Source: Deltaproteobacteria bacterium
Lineage (GTDB): Bacteria; Myxococcota_A; UBA9160; SZUA-336
Direction of reading: 5' to 3'
Assembly (NCBI GenBank): GCA_019311115.1
Contig: JAFDDB010000006.1
Coordinates: forward strand, 1-63,002
Length of the DNA stretch: 63,002 bases
Part shown: in pieces, positions 41,890 to 50,160 of the stretch
How positions within the stretch are numbered: position 1 is the first letter of the stretch
Layout: each line of letters begins with the position of its first letter
Translations under genes and position numbers: made by a program
Notes under the pieces: generated by a model
Told to the model about the DNA's origin: nothing
Databases searched by the model: none
What the model saw: the letters and a program-made list of their open reading frames with translations, nothing else

Positions 41890-44157
41890 ATGAAGCTGGC
41901 CGCGGCCGAAGGACTCGCTCTTGTCTTTGATCCCGCCGACGGCGAGCACGGCCGTCTCGAGTGGGGCGAGCCCGACTGGCTCGGGCCGATCTCGCTAGCG
42001 CTCGGCGGCACCGACATCGCCACGCCGCTCCACTTCGAGGAGTTCGAGGGGAGCGACGCCCTGGGCGCGTACCACGGCTTGGTCGCGAGCGCGGGACCGC
42101 CGATCGCCGTGTCGGTTCGCGCGTACGAGGAGCGCGCGGTGCTGGTGTTCCGGCTCGAGGCGCTGACCGAGATCGGCGACCTCGCGACCGGACGGCTCGA
42201 GGTTCCGAGCGTCGCGTGGCCGCGGCTCGAGCCCGCGCGTCGCCGGCCAGGTGGCGTGCCCGACGACACGACGGCGTTCGGCTACGGCTACGCCGAGTTC
42301 GCGCTGCCGACCTTCAGCGATGCGAGCTGTGGCGGCTTCTTCGTGCTCGACGAGCCCGCCCGGCCCGCGATCGTCCAGCCCCTGTGGCTGAACGCGCCGG
42401 ACGGCCGGAGCCTGATGCTGGTCCCGCACGACGCCTTCCACGACCAGGTGATCGCCGTACCCCGACGCGAGACGCGCGACGCGGAGGACCACGAAGCGTC
42501 GGTCCGCTGCGGCTGGCACGGCGACCTGGCGCACGTGCCCGCGGGCTTCGCCAGTGAGCTCGGGGTCTGGGCCGGCAACGACCCGCGGGCGCTGCTCGAC
42601 TCGTGGGGCTCGTTCCAGCGCGCGCGCCACCGCACGCGGCGGCCGTCGCGCTACGCGGATGACGCCGTCGGCAAGCTGTCGTACTGGACCGACAACGGCG
42701 CGGCGTACTGGTACCGCACCGAGTCCGGGCGCGACATGACGCAGACGCTCGGCGACGCGCTCGACGGGCTCCGCCGCGAGCGCGTGCCGGTGCACGCCAT
42801 CGAGCTCGACTCGTGGTGGTACCCGCACGAGAACACGCGCCCCGTCGGTCCCGGACCCGGGATGCCCGACGCGGTGCCTCCCACGGGCGCGCTTCGTTGG
42901 GAGGCGCGCGACGACGTGCTGCCGGAAGGCGTCGACGGCCTGCAGCGCGCACTCGGCCGGCCGCCGCTGATCCTGCACGGCCGGCACTTCTCCAGCGCGT
43001 CCACCTACTTCGGCGACGACGCCGAGGCCGCCTGGCTCGACGCCGACCGGGCGCACCCCTGCGATCCCGCGCTGCTCGACCGGCTGATGGCACAGGCGGC
43101 CGGCTGGGGGGCGATCCAGTACGAGCAGGACTGGCTGGTCGAGAGCTTCCTGGGCGTGCGCGGACTGCGCGAAGCGCCCGGCCGCGCGCGCGCCTGGCAG
43201 GAGGCGCTCGACCGGGCCGCCACGCGGCACGGGCTGTCCCTGCTCTGGTGCATGGCGACGCCCGCCGACTTCATGCAGACGCTCACGCTTCAGAACGTCG
43301 CTGCGATCCGCACCAGCGGCGACTACTCCTACCGGATCCCTCCGTCGCTCAACTGGTCGTGGTTCCTGCTCGGCAATGCGTTCGCGCGCGCACTCGGCCT
43401 GCCGGCGTTCAAGGACGTGTTCCTGTCGAACGCCGCGGGCGAGGGCTGGGACGGCGACCCGCACGCGGAGCTCGAGTCCCTGCTCGCGGCGCTGAGCGCC
43501 GGCCCGGTCGGCATCGGCGACCGCGTCGGATGCACCGACCGCGACCTCGTGCTTCGCACCTGCCGCGAGGACGGCGTGCTCGTCAAGCCCGACGTGCCGC
43601 TCGCCGCGCTCGGGCGCTGCTTCCGCGCCCATCCCCACGTCCGCCCGCTGCCCTTGCTGGCCGACAGCTGGTCGGATCATCCCGCCGGCCGGTGGCGCTA
43701 CCTGCTGGCTCTCCACGCCTGGCGCGGAGACGAGGCGCTCGACTGGGAGCTTCCCGCCGACGAGTGGCCGCGAGAGGGCGCCTGCATCGCCTGGGACTGG
43801 CGCAGCGGCGAGGCGGAGCGCGTCGAGACCGGCGCCCTTCTCGCAGGCCGGCTCGACCCCGGCGAGTGGCAGCTGCGCGTGCTGTGTCCCGTGCTGCCGG
43901 GCGGGATCGCCGTGTTCGGCGACGTCTCCCGCTACGCCTGCGCGGGCGACCGTCGCATGCGCGTCCACCTCGCTGGCGACGCAGACGACCCGGCCGTCCG
44001 GGTCGAGGTGCGCGGCGCGCCGGGGGAACGCGTCGAGCTTCGCGGCTGGTCGGCGACCGCGCTCGCCGACGTGGAGCGCGGCTCCGACGGCCTCTGGCGC
44101 GCATCGGTCACGCTCGGCGACGCGGGCTGGACGATCCTGCACCTCCGGCCCCGCTGA
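41890..44157 (+). CDS. GH36-like (alpha-galactosidase/raffinose synthase-type) glycoside hydrolase
   Basis: 755 residues. A beta-rich N-terminal domain (about 1-260) is followed by a TIM-barrel region (about 265-580) with strand motifs GKLSYWTDNGAAYWY, HAIELDSWWYPH (Asp near 307), AIQYEQDWLVES (Asp near 413, nucleophile candidate) and FKDVFLSNAAGEGW, then a C-terminal beta-sandwich. Composition and order fit the GH-D clan/GH36-like enzymes, distantly. No signal peptide, so it is probably cytosolic. It would release a sugar from an alpha-linked glycoside. The divergent neighbours are a glucuronokinase-like kinase and an NDP-sugar pyrophosphorylase, suggesting that the sugar is salvaged. Fold assigned with moderate confidence; substrate unknown. 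Confidence 0.72.
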   Translation: MKLAAAEGLALVFDPADGEHGRLEWGEPDWLGPISLALGGTDIATPLHFEEFEGSDALGAYHGLVASAGPPIAVSVRAYEERAVLVFRLEALTEIGDLATGRLEVPSVAWPRLEPARRRPGGVPDDTTAFGYGYAEFALPTFSDASCGGFFVLDEPARPAIVQPLWLNAPDGRSLMLVPHDAFHDQVIAVPRRETRDAEDHEASVRCGWHGDLAHVPAGFASELGVWAGNDPRALLDSWGSFQRARHRTRRPSRYADDAVGKLSYWTDNGAAYWYRTESGRDMTQTLGDALDGLRRERVPVHAIELDSWWYPHENTRPVGPGPGMPDAVPPTGALRWEARDDVLPEGVDGLQRALGRPPLILHGRHFSSASTYFGDDAEAAWLDADRAHPCDPALLDRLMAQAAGWGAIQYEQDWLVESFLGVRGLREAPGRARAWQEALDRAATRHGLSLLWCMATPADFMQTLTLQNVAAIRTSGDYSYRIPPSLNWSWFLLGNAFARALGLPAFKDVFLSNAAGEGWDGDPHAELESLLAALSAGPVGIGDRVGCTDRDLVLRTCREDGVLVKPDVPLAALGRCFRAHPHVRPLPLLADSWSDHPAGRWRYLLALHAWRGDEALDWELPADEWPREGACIAWDWRSGEAERVETGALLAGRLDPGEWQLRVLCPVLPGGIAVFGDVSRYACAGDRRMRVHLAGDADDPAVRVEVRGAPGERVELRGWSATALADVERGSDGLWRASVTLGDAGWTILHLRPR

Positions 44158-44268
44158 TCACCGCCATCCCGGCACTTCAGGGGCAGTGCGAAGACTGCAC
44201 CTGGCTCCCGCGTGCGCCGTCCTGCGCCGCGCGCGAGCGGCACGGGAGTTGCGATGCAGGGGGTGCAG

Positions 44269-44292
44269 GGCCCGCAAGCGGGCCACAGGAGG
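44269..44292 (+). promoter_or_regulatory. GC-rich hairpin followed by a perfect AGGAGG before the PspC gene
   Basis: Perfect stem GGCCCGC (44269-44275) / GCGGGCC (44278-44284) with a 2-nt loop, then AGGAGG (44287-44292). The AGGAGG sits 6 nt before ATG 44299, which decides that start over ATG 44293. The hairpin touches the ribosome-binding site and could limit translation (inference). Confidence 0.5.
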
Positions 44293-44298
44293 ATGACC

Positions 44299-44562
44299 AT
44301 GGCGTTCCCGATCTACGAAGACTCCCGATCGCTCCTGCAGCGGCCACTGCGCCGTCCGCGCCACCCGCGCCTGATCGGCGGCGTCTGCGCGGGGCTGGGG
44401 CGCTGGCTCGGCTGGGATCGCGCGGTGGTGCGTCTCGCCTTCGCGATCCTGGCCCTGGCGACTTCGCTGGTCCCCGCCGTCGTGCTCTACGGCGTGCTGT
44501 GGCTGGCGATCCCCGAGGCGAGCGACCCGCGCTACGCCCTCTACGACCTGGACGAGTTCTAG
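44299..44562 (+). CDS. PspC domain-containing protein
   Basis: 87 residues from ATG 44299. The PspC pattern is clear: RPRHPRLIGGVCAGLGRWLGWDRAVVRLAFAIL (broken: LIGGVCAGLGRWLGWD, RAVVRLAFAIL), then a TM segment LVPAVVLYGVLWLAIPE. PspC is an inner-membrane protein in envelope-stress (phage-shock) signalling; small one-domain homologues like this one are common and their role is less defined. The start is decided by AGGAGG with 6-nt spacing; the upstream in-frame sequence is not family-like. Convergent with aat (4-bp overlap). Confidence 0.87.
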   Translation: MAFPIYEDSRSLLQRPLRRPRHPRLIGGVCAGLGRWLGWDRAVVRLAFAILALATSLVPAVVLYGVLWLAIPEASDPRYALYDLDEF

Positions 44563-45194
44563 TCGAAGCCCTTCGGCTCGGGCAGGCGCTCCGGCCAGCG
44601 GCCGGGGCTCTCGAGCGCCTCGCCGAGTCCGCGCAGGTAGTCCTCGCGCGGGATCTCGACGCAGCCGAGGCGTCCGAGGTGGGGCGTCCAGAACTGCGTG
44701 TCGAGCAGGCCGAAGCCGCCGCGCCGCAGCGCCTCGACCAGGTAGACCAGGCAGATCTTCGAGGCGTCGCGGCCTCCGGCCTCGGGCCGGCTGAACATGC
44801 TCTCCCCGAAAAACGCGCCGCCGACGTGCACGCCGTACAGACCTCCGACGAGCTGGCCGTCTAGCCAGGCCTCGACCGAGTGGGCACAACCCTGCTCGTA
44901 CAGCCCCACGTAGGCCTCGATCAGCCGCTCGTCGATCCAGGTGTCGGGCCGGTCGGGACGCGCCTCCGCGCAGGCGCGCATGACCGCTTCGAACGCGCGG
45001 TCGGTACACATCTCGAACGGGCGCTGCTTGAGCTTCCGCTGCAGGCTCTTCGGCACGTGCAAGCCGTCGAGCGGCAGGACGGCGCGCGGGTCGGGGCTGT
45101 ACCAGTGGATCGCGCCGCCGGGCTCCGCCATCGGGAACGCGCCCGCGCAGTAGGCGCGAAGCAGCAGCTCGGGCGTCGGCTGGTCCGGGTCCAC
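44559..45194 (-). CDS. aat: Leucyl/phenylalanyl-tRNA--protein transferase
   Basis: 211 residues from GTG 45194. Motifs: LLRAYCAGAFPMAEPGG, IHWYSPDPRAVLPLDGLHVPKSL (broken: IHWYSPDPRAVLP, LDGLHVPKSL), HSVEAWLDGQLVGGLYGVHVG, GAFFGESMFSR and the ASKICLVYLVEAL segment. It adds Leu or Phe from aminoacyl-tRNA to N-terminal Arg/Lys for ClpS/ClpAP degradation in the cytosol. The frame also opens at ATG 45227, but that overlaps the 93-residue gene by 32 bp. GTG 45194 lies 1 nt after that gene's stop and gives the family-like N-terminus, so I prefer it. Confidence 0.93.
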   Translation of the reverse strand: MDPDQPTPELLLRAYCAGAFPMAEPGGAIHWYSPDPRAVLPLDGLHVPKSLQRKLKQRPFEMCTDRAFEAVMRACAEARPDRPDTWIDERLIEAYVGLYEQGCAHSVEAWLDGQLVGGLYGVHVGGAFFGESMFSRPEAGGRDASKICLVYLVEALRRGGFGLLDTQFWTPHLGRLGCVEIPREDYLRGLGEALESPGRWPERLPEPKGFD

Positions 45195-45195
45195 G

Positions 45196-45477
45196 CTACC
45201 AGGCGCCCTGCGAGATCCGCTCGTCATTCAGGATCGCCCACACGTACTCGTAGTCGGTGACGTGCCGCGAGAGCTTGGTCGGGATCCGCATGGGAAGCAG
45301 AGCCAACGCCAGGTCGAAGTCGCCCCGCGGGATGCGCACGTCGGAGTGGCTCGGAACGAGTTCCTCGCCCTCGATGCGGTAGGTAAACCAGCGGTCCCGG
45401 TGGCTCTTGAAGAACTCGCGCTCGTGCGCGGCGATTCGCTGCCAGATCAGGTCCGGGGTAATGCGCTCCTCGCTCAC
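45196..45477 (-). CDS. Hypothetical 93-residue protein
   Basis: MSEERITPDLIWQRIAAHE... A small soluble protein with Trp/Arg-rich N-terminus, central beta-like VPSHSDVRIPRGDFDLALAL and C-terminal HVTDYEYVWAILND. I do not recognise the family. Start GTG 45477 is 9 bp after the stop of the zinc-binding protein gene and its own stop is 1 nt before the preferred aat start, so the three genes are an operon (45487-46002, this gene, aat). Confidence 0.7.
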   Translation of the reverse strand: MSEERITPDLIWQRIAAHEREFFKSHRDRWFTYRIEGEELVPSHSDVRIPRGDFDLALALLPMRIPTKLSRHVTDYEYVWAILNDERISQGAW

Positions 45478-45486
45478 GCGGGGATT

Positions 45487-46002
45487 CTAGCGCTCGGGTA
45501 CCTGCTTCGGCGGCATCTGGCGCAGGCCGCTAGAAGCCCACTCGCGGGCCAGCGAGTCGAGCTTGCGCTTGAACTCGTCGATGTCGTCGTCGAACGAGAG
45601 CACGACTTCGGAGGAGTTCGGGATCTCGTCCTTCTCGACCAGTTCCGGACAGCGGTTCAGGTTGGCGAGGATCGCCTCGGCCACCTTGAGTGCGCGCTTC
45701 TCCGTGCGGATCAGCGGGCTCTGCAAGGTGTACACGTTGCTGTGCCCCCAGAGGCTCACGTCCTGCACGATGGCGATGTCGCGGTAGGTCGCGGTGATGG
45801 GATCGAAGTTGTACTCGACCCGCACCTCCTTGAAGACCTCGGCGTCGCCCGCGTGGAAGCCGCGCTCGCACTCGACGCGTCCACGCTTGCGGCAGGTCGG
45901 GCAGTAGAACGCGCCCTCGTGGTTCAGCAGGAAGACGCCGCGAGCGTACTCCTCGCAGCTCGCGTCCTCACAGTAGCCGACTCCCCGTCTCATCCTGCCC
46001 AT
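45487..46002 (-). CDS. Small zinc-ribbon-containing hypothetical protein
   Basis: 171 residues from ATG 46002. The N-terminus has four cysteines in two pairs: GYCEDASCEEY near 10-15 and YCPTCRKRG near 34-37, plus a later VECERG; this is likely a zinc-binding ribbon. The remainder is mixed (ATYRDIAIVQDVSLWGHSN, LIRTEKRALKVAEAIL, IDEFKRKLDSLAREW). Family and function unknown. It is the first gene of an operon with the 93-residue gene and aat. The upstream frame continues to 46509 but that part is not family-like. Confidence 0.72.
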   Translation of the reverse strand: MGRMRRGVGYCEDASCEEYARGVFLLNHEGAFYCPTCRKRGRVECERGFHAGDAEVFKEVRVEYNFDPITATYRDIAIVQDVSLWGHSNVYTLQSPLIRTEKRALKVAEAILANLNRCPELVEKDEIPNSSEVVLSFDDDIDEFKRKLDSLAREWASSGLRQMPPKQVPER

Positions 46003-46208
46003 CTGCTCGCTCTCCCGCGTTGCCTGTATCGCCCCTCGGGCAGCGGGAAATGCGAGATCCGTACCGGGCAGAGGCGCCGCGAGCAGACCTGCGGCAGGGC
46101 ACGCACCTGCGGGCGATGCTGCGCAGGGGCTGCGCACCGACCGCTCGCGGAGGGAGCGGCGTGCGCGAAGCCCGCTACTGCGGAGTGGAAGCGATCTACC
46201 CTCGGGGA
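46003..46208. other. 206-bp intergenic region, the longest gene-free stretch of the window
   Basis: It contains a perfect 6-bp stem CCGCTC (46141-46146) / GAGCGG (46154-46159), and a direct repeat GCTGCGCA (46118-46125 and 46129-46136). No T run follows the hairpin on either strand, so a canonical terminator is not supported. It separates the zinc-ribbon operon from pmbA, both on the minus strand. Confidence 0.4.
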
Positions 46209-47561
46209 TCAGCTTCCGGCAATCGTCATGCGCGCAATGCGCAGCGACGGCGCCGCCACGCGGCCGAGCCAGAGCAGGTCGGATCCCACAGCGTCGATGC
46301 CGCAGAGCATGTCCTGCAGGTTGCCGGCGATCGTCACCTCTTCGACCGGGTGCGCGATCTCTCCGCCCTCGATCCAGAAGCCGGCCGCCCCGCGCGAGTA
46401 GTCGCCGGTGACCGGGTTGAACCCGAAGCCGATCAACTCGGTGACCAGCAGCCCTCGCCCGGTCGAGGCCAGCATTTCTTCGGGAGAGGTCTGGCCGGGC
46501 TCGAGCCACAGGTTCGTGGCGCCCACCGAGGGGCTCGATCCGGGACCGCGCGAGGCGCTACCGGTCGAGGCGGCGCCGAGCTTGCGCGCGGAGTAGCTGT
46601 CGAACAGGTACTGCACGAGCCGCCCTTCCGAGACCAGGACGTTGCGGCGCGTGGTGAGACCCTCGGCGTCGAAGGGCTTGCTGCCGAGCCCGCCGGGAAG
46701 CGCGCCGTCGTCTACGACCGTGACCAGCGGCGAGGCGACGAGCTCGCCGACCTTGTCGATCAGGTAGGAAGCCTGCCGGTAGATGGCGTAGCCGGTGGTG
46801 CACTGCAGGATCTGGCGCACCAGCGACGCGGCGATGCGCGGCTCGAACAGGACGGGGACCTCGCAGGTCTCGACCGGCCGCGCGCCCAGCCGGCGGACCG
46901 CGCGCTCGCCGGCCTCGCGTCCCACCGCGTCGGGATCCGCCAGCCCCGCGAGCGTGCGGCTGGTGGCGTACGCGTAGTCGCGCTGCTTCTCGTCTCCGTC
47001 GATCGCCACCGGCATACTGCTGATCGAGTGACTTGCCGAGGCGTAGCTGCCGAGGAAGCCGCGCGTGTCGCCGTACACGATGGTGGACAGGCTCGAGGCG
47101 GCCTCCGAGCCCTCGGAGTTCGAGACGCGCGGGTCGACGGCCCGCGCCGCGCGCTCGAGCCGCCGCGCGGTCTCGATGCGGTCCTCGGCCTTGGCCGGGT
47201 GATCGGCGGGGTCGGACAGGCCCAGGTCGGCGAGCGACTCGGCGAACGGCGCGTCCGGTAGTCCTGCGCACGGGTCGCCCGCGGTCGCCCGCGCCAACGC
47301 GACCGAGTGCCCGACCAGCCGGTCGAGCGCCTCGTCGGACAGGTCCGAGGTCGAGCCCGTCGCCTGCTGCAGGCCGCCGTCGCCTTCGACGAAGCAACGC
47401 ACGCCGAGCACCTTCTCGCGCGACTGCGTCACGTGGTCGATCTCTTCGTCCCGCACGCGGACGTCGAGCGACTCGCCCTCGATCAGCATGCAGTCCGCCG
47501 CAGCCGCGCCGGCCGCCCGCAGACGCGCCAGCGCGCGCTCGACGATCGCCTCTCCGCTCAT
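46209..47561 (-). CDS. pmbA: TldE/PmbA family metallopeptidase-associated protein
   Basis: 450 residues from ATG 47561. Family sequence: EGESLDVRVRDEEIDHVTQS, SEGSEAASSLSTIVYGDTRG, TRRNVLVSEGRLVQYLFDSYSARKLG (broken: TRRNVLVSEG, RLVQYLFDSYSARKLG) and GFGFNPVTGDYSRGAAGFWIEGG. PmbA/TldE is the non-catalytic partner of TldD; together they form a heterodimeric peptide protease that matures or clears peptides (e.g. microcin B17, CcdA in E. coli). The gene overlaps tldD by 4 bp (47558-47561), typical of translational coupling. No RiPP precursor is evident nearby. Confidence 0.93.
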   Translation of the reverse strand: MSGEAIVERALARLRAAGAAAADCMLIEGESLDVRVRDEEIDHVTQSREKVLGVRCFVEGDGGLQQATGSTSDLSDEALDRLVGHSVALARATAGDPCAGLPDAPFAESLADLGLSDPADHPAKAEDRIETARRLERAARAVDPRVSNSEGSEAASSLSTIVYGDTRGFLGSYASASHSISSMPVAIDGDEKQRDYAYATSRTLAGLADPDAVGREAGERAVRRLGARPVETCEVPVLFEPRIAASLVRQILQCTTGYAIYRQASYLIDKVGELVASPLVTVVDDGALPGGLGSKPFDAEGLTTRRNVLVSEGRLVQYLFDSYSARKLGAASTGSASRGPGSSPSVGATNLWLEPGQTSPEEMLASTGRGLLVTELIGFGFNPVTGDYSRGAAGFWIEGGEIAHPVEEVTIAGNLQDMLCGIDAVGSDLLWLGRVAAPSLRIARMTIAGS

Positions 47562-49012
47562 CCCTCGGTCCCCCCCACGGTGAGGCCGTCGATCCTGATC
47601 GTGGGGAGGCCCACCCCGACCGGAACGCCCTGCCCGTCCTTGCCGCAGGTCCCGATGCCCTTGTCGAGCTCCAGGTCGTTTCCGATCCGCGAGATGCGCG
47701 TCAGCACGTCGGCCCCGCTCCCGATCAGGGTCGCTCCCTTGAGCGGCGCGGTGATGCGGCCGCCCTCGATGCGGTAGGCCTCGCTGGCCGAGAACACGAA
47801 CTTCCCGCTCGTGATGTCGACCTGTCCGCCGCCGAACGACGCGGCGTAGATGCCCTGGTCGACCGAGCGCACGATGTCCTCGGGATCTTCCTCGCCCGCG
47901 AGCATGAACGTGTTCGTCATGCGCGGCATCGGCAGGTGCGCGTAGCTCTGGCGGCGCCCGTTGCCCGTGGGCTCCACGCCCATCAGCCGGGCGTTCAGCC
48001 GGTCCTGCATGTACCCCACGAGGATGCCGTCCTCGATCAGCACCGTGCGTCCCGTCGGCGTGCCCTCGTCGTCGACGTTGAGCGAGCCGCGCCGGTGGTC
48101 GAGCGTCCCGTCGTCGATCACGGTGACGCCCTCGCTCGCGACGCGCTCGCCGATGCGGCCCGAGAAGACCGACGTGCCGCGGCGGTTGAAGTCGCCCTCG
48201 AGCCCGTGCCCCACCGCCTCGTGCAGCAGGATGCCGGGCCAGCCGGGTCCAAGCACGACCGTCATGGTTCCCGCCGGGCAGGGCTCGGCGTCCAGGTTGA
48301 CGGTCGCGACGCGGACCGCCTCGTCGACCAGGGGCTGCCACTCCGCGGGATCGAGCAGCTTCTCCAGTTCGTAGCGGCCGCCCATGCCCTGAGCCGACAC
48401 CTCGCGCCGCGAGCCGTCCTGGGCGATGACCTGTACGCGCAGCACTACCAGGGGACGCTCGTCGCCGACGAGCGTCCCGTCGCTCCCAGTCATGAGCAGG
48501 TGTCGGTGCTCGGCGTCGACCGACGCCATCACCTGCGCCACGCGCGAGTCGCGGCGGGCGTAGCGGTCGATGTCTTCGAGCAGGCCGATCTTGCGCTCCG
48601 CCGGCAGGTCCGTCGGCGGCGCCGAGACCGGGTACAGGTCGCGGTCCGGGCGCGCGGCCCCGCCCACCGCGATCGAGCGCGGCTCGGCGGTTCCCTCCGA
48701 CACCGCGCGCGCCGTGGTGGCCGACAGGCGGACGCTGTCGAGATCGATCTCGTCGGAGTGCGCGTAGCCCTGGCGCTCGCCCGCCTGCACGCGCACGCCG
48801 ACGCCCTGCTCCACGTGGTAGCCACCCGTCTTGACGATGCCCTCCTCGAGCGACACGGAGCTGTGCGTCGTGTACTCGAAGAACAGGTCCGCGTAGTCGA
48901 CCTTGCGCTCGAGCGCGGTGTCGAGTCCTGCGACGAGGCAGCGGTCGTCGATGCCGAAGCGGTCGCGGAAGAGGGCCAGCGACGTGTGGGAACGTCCCTC
49001 GGACTGGTCCAT
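47558..49012 (-). CDS. tldD: Zinc metallopeptidase TldD
   Basis: 484 residues, standard length. The zinc site HExxxH is LLHEAVGHGLEGD, first His near residue 263, and the downstream Cys is in GIGTCGKDGQGVPVG near 458. N-terminal family sequence ADLFFEYTTHSSVSLEEG and ARGxSEGTAEPRS-type regions are present. It cleaves unfolded peptides with PmbA/TldE as partner in the cytosol. The gene starts at 49012 and overlaps the downstream pmbA start by 4 bp. The aldo/keto reductase gene precedes it by 29 bp and could share the transcript. Confidence 0.94.
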   Translation of the reverse strand: MDQSEGRSHTSLALFRDRFGIDDRCLVAGLDTALERKVDYADLFFEYTTHSSVSLEEGIVKTGGYHVEQGVGVRVQAGERQGYAHSDEIDLDSVRLSATTARAVSEGTAEPRSIAVGGAARPDRDLYPVSAPPTDLPAERKIGLLEDIDRYARRDSRVAQVMASVDAEHRHLLMTGSDGTLVGDERPLVVLRVQVIAQDGSRREVSAQGMGGRYELEKLLDPAEWQPLVDEAVRVATVNLDAEPCPAGTMTVVLGPGWPGILLHEAVGHGLEGDFNRRGTSVFSGRIGERVASEGVTVIDDGTLDHRRGSLNVDDEGTPTGRTVLIEDGILVGYMQDRLNARLMGVEPTGNGRRQSYAHLPMPRMTNTFMLAGEEDPEDIVRSVDQGIYAASFGGGQVDITSGKFVFSASEAYRIEGGRITAPLKGATLIGSGADVLTRISRIGNDLELDKGIGTCGKDGQGVPVGVGLPTIRIDGLTVGGTEG

Positions 49013-49041
49013 CGGGTCCTCCTGTCTCGTTGGGCGGCGGG

Positions 49042-50058
49042 CTAGCCCATGGGATACAGGATCTCGCGCGTCACCGCCTCGCAGGCGGCGAGCACGTCAG
49101 CGTCGAGCTTGACCTCGGCCCCGCGCAGCGAGTCTTCGAGCTGGTCCGGACTCGTGGCGCCGATGATCGTCGAGCCCACGAAGTCGCGCGACAGCGTCCA
49201 GGCGACGGACAGAGTGGTCACCGACATGCCGGAATCGGCGGCGATCTTGGCGAGCCGGTCCGTGGACTCGAGGGTCTTCTCGTTGATGAACCGCTTCGTC
49301 ATTACCTGGTTGCGCTCCGCCGCCTGCTTGTAGCTTGTGAAGCGCGCGCCCTCGGGCCACGCCCCGCCCTGGTACTTTCCCGTCAGTACTCCTCCGGCGA
49401 GCGGGCTGTAGGGCAGGCAGCTCACGTCTTCGCCACGGCAGACGGCGGCAAGCTCGTCCTCGAAGCGGCGGTTCAGCAGGCTGAAGCTGTTCTGGATCGT
49501 CTCGTAGCGCGCCAGCCCGAACTTCTCCGATGCCCCGAGACTCTTCGTCAGGCCGTAGGCCGTCTGGTTGCTGCAACCGATGTAGCGCACCTTGCCCGAC
49601 TCGATCACGCGGTCCAGCGCCTCGAGCGTGTCCTCGATCGGGAACTCTCCGTCGGGCCAGTGGGTCTGGTACAGGTCGATGTAGTCGGTGCCGAGTCTGC
49701 GCAGGCTGCCGTCCACCGCCTGCTCGATGGAGTGGCGGTCGAGCGCGGTGCGTCCGCCGCGCACGGCGGCGCGGAACCAGCCGCCGCTCGGGCCGGCCAC
49801 CTTGGTCGCCACGAAGAACTCGTCGCGGCGACGGTCCTGGAGCCAGCGGCCCACGATCTCTTCGCTGCGTCCGGCCCAGTCGGGATTCGGAGGGACCGGG
49901 TAGATCTCGGCGATGTCGAGGAAGTCGACGCCCGCATCGGCGGCCCGGTCCAGGATCGCGCAGCTCGTCTCCTCGTCGGCCATGCTGCCGAAGGTCATCG
50001 TTCCCAGGCAGATCTCCGAGACGCGGAGTCCGGTTCGTCCCAGCTTTCTCGCTCGCAT
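49042..50058 (-). CDS. Aldo/keto reductase
   Basis: 338 residues from ATG 50058 (MRARKLGRTGLRVSEICLG). The catalytic tetrad is visible: Asp in FLDIAEIY, Tyr in IYP, Lys in ATKVAG and His in YQTHWPD. NADPH-binding residues include the C-terminal GATSPDQLEDSL. It reduces carbonyl substrates in the cytosol; substrate unknown, the sequence being of the AKR yakC/Tas-like type. The start is preferred over the upstream ATG at 50088 because GGAGGAGGAG lies 4-13 nt before 50058. Confidence 0.93.
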   Translation of the reverse strand: MRARKLGRTGLRVSEICLGTMTFGSMADEETSCAILDRAADAGVDFLDIAEIYPVPPNPDWAGRSEEIVGRWLQDRRRDEFFVATKVAGPSGGWFRAAVRGGRTALDRHSIEQAVDGSLRRLGTDYIDLYQTHWPDGEFPIEDTLEALDRVIESGKVRYIGCSNQTAYGLTKSLGASEKFGLARYETIQNSFSLLNRRFEDELAAVCRGEDVSCLPYSPLAGGVLTGKYQGGAWPEGARFTSYKQAAERNQVMTKRFINEKTLESTDRLAKIAADSGMSVTTLSVAWTLSRDFVGSTIIGATSPDQLEDSLRGAEVKLDADVLAACEAVTREILYPMG

Positions 50059-50160
50059 GGCTCCTCCTCCTACAGGGGCGCCGATCATACACCGGGCCTG
50101 CCGAAACGTTGCGGCGCGGGGCGCGTCCGATAGGGTCAGGACTCATCCAGGAGGGCCGCC

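Noticed and set aside
42554-44864. Other-frame open sequences in the glycosidase and aat region
   Set aside because: Arg/Ala-rich, no start context and no motif; aat and glycosidase frames explain the sequence.
46118-46159. Direct repeat GCTGCGCA and hairpin CCGCTC/GAGCGG as a terminator
   Set aside because: No T run on either strand; an 8-bp repeat is expected by chance in GC-rich DNA.
46209-49012. TldD/PmbA as part of a peptide-antibiotic (RiPP) cluster
   Set aside because: No precursor peptide or modifying enzyme nearby; the pair is a common housekeeping operon.
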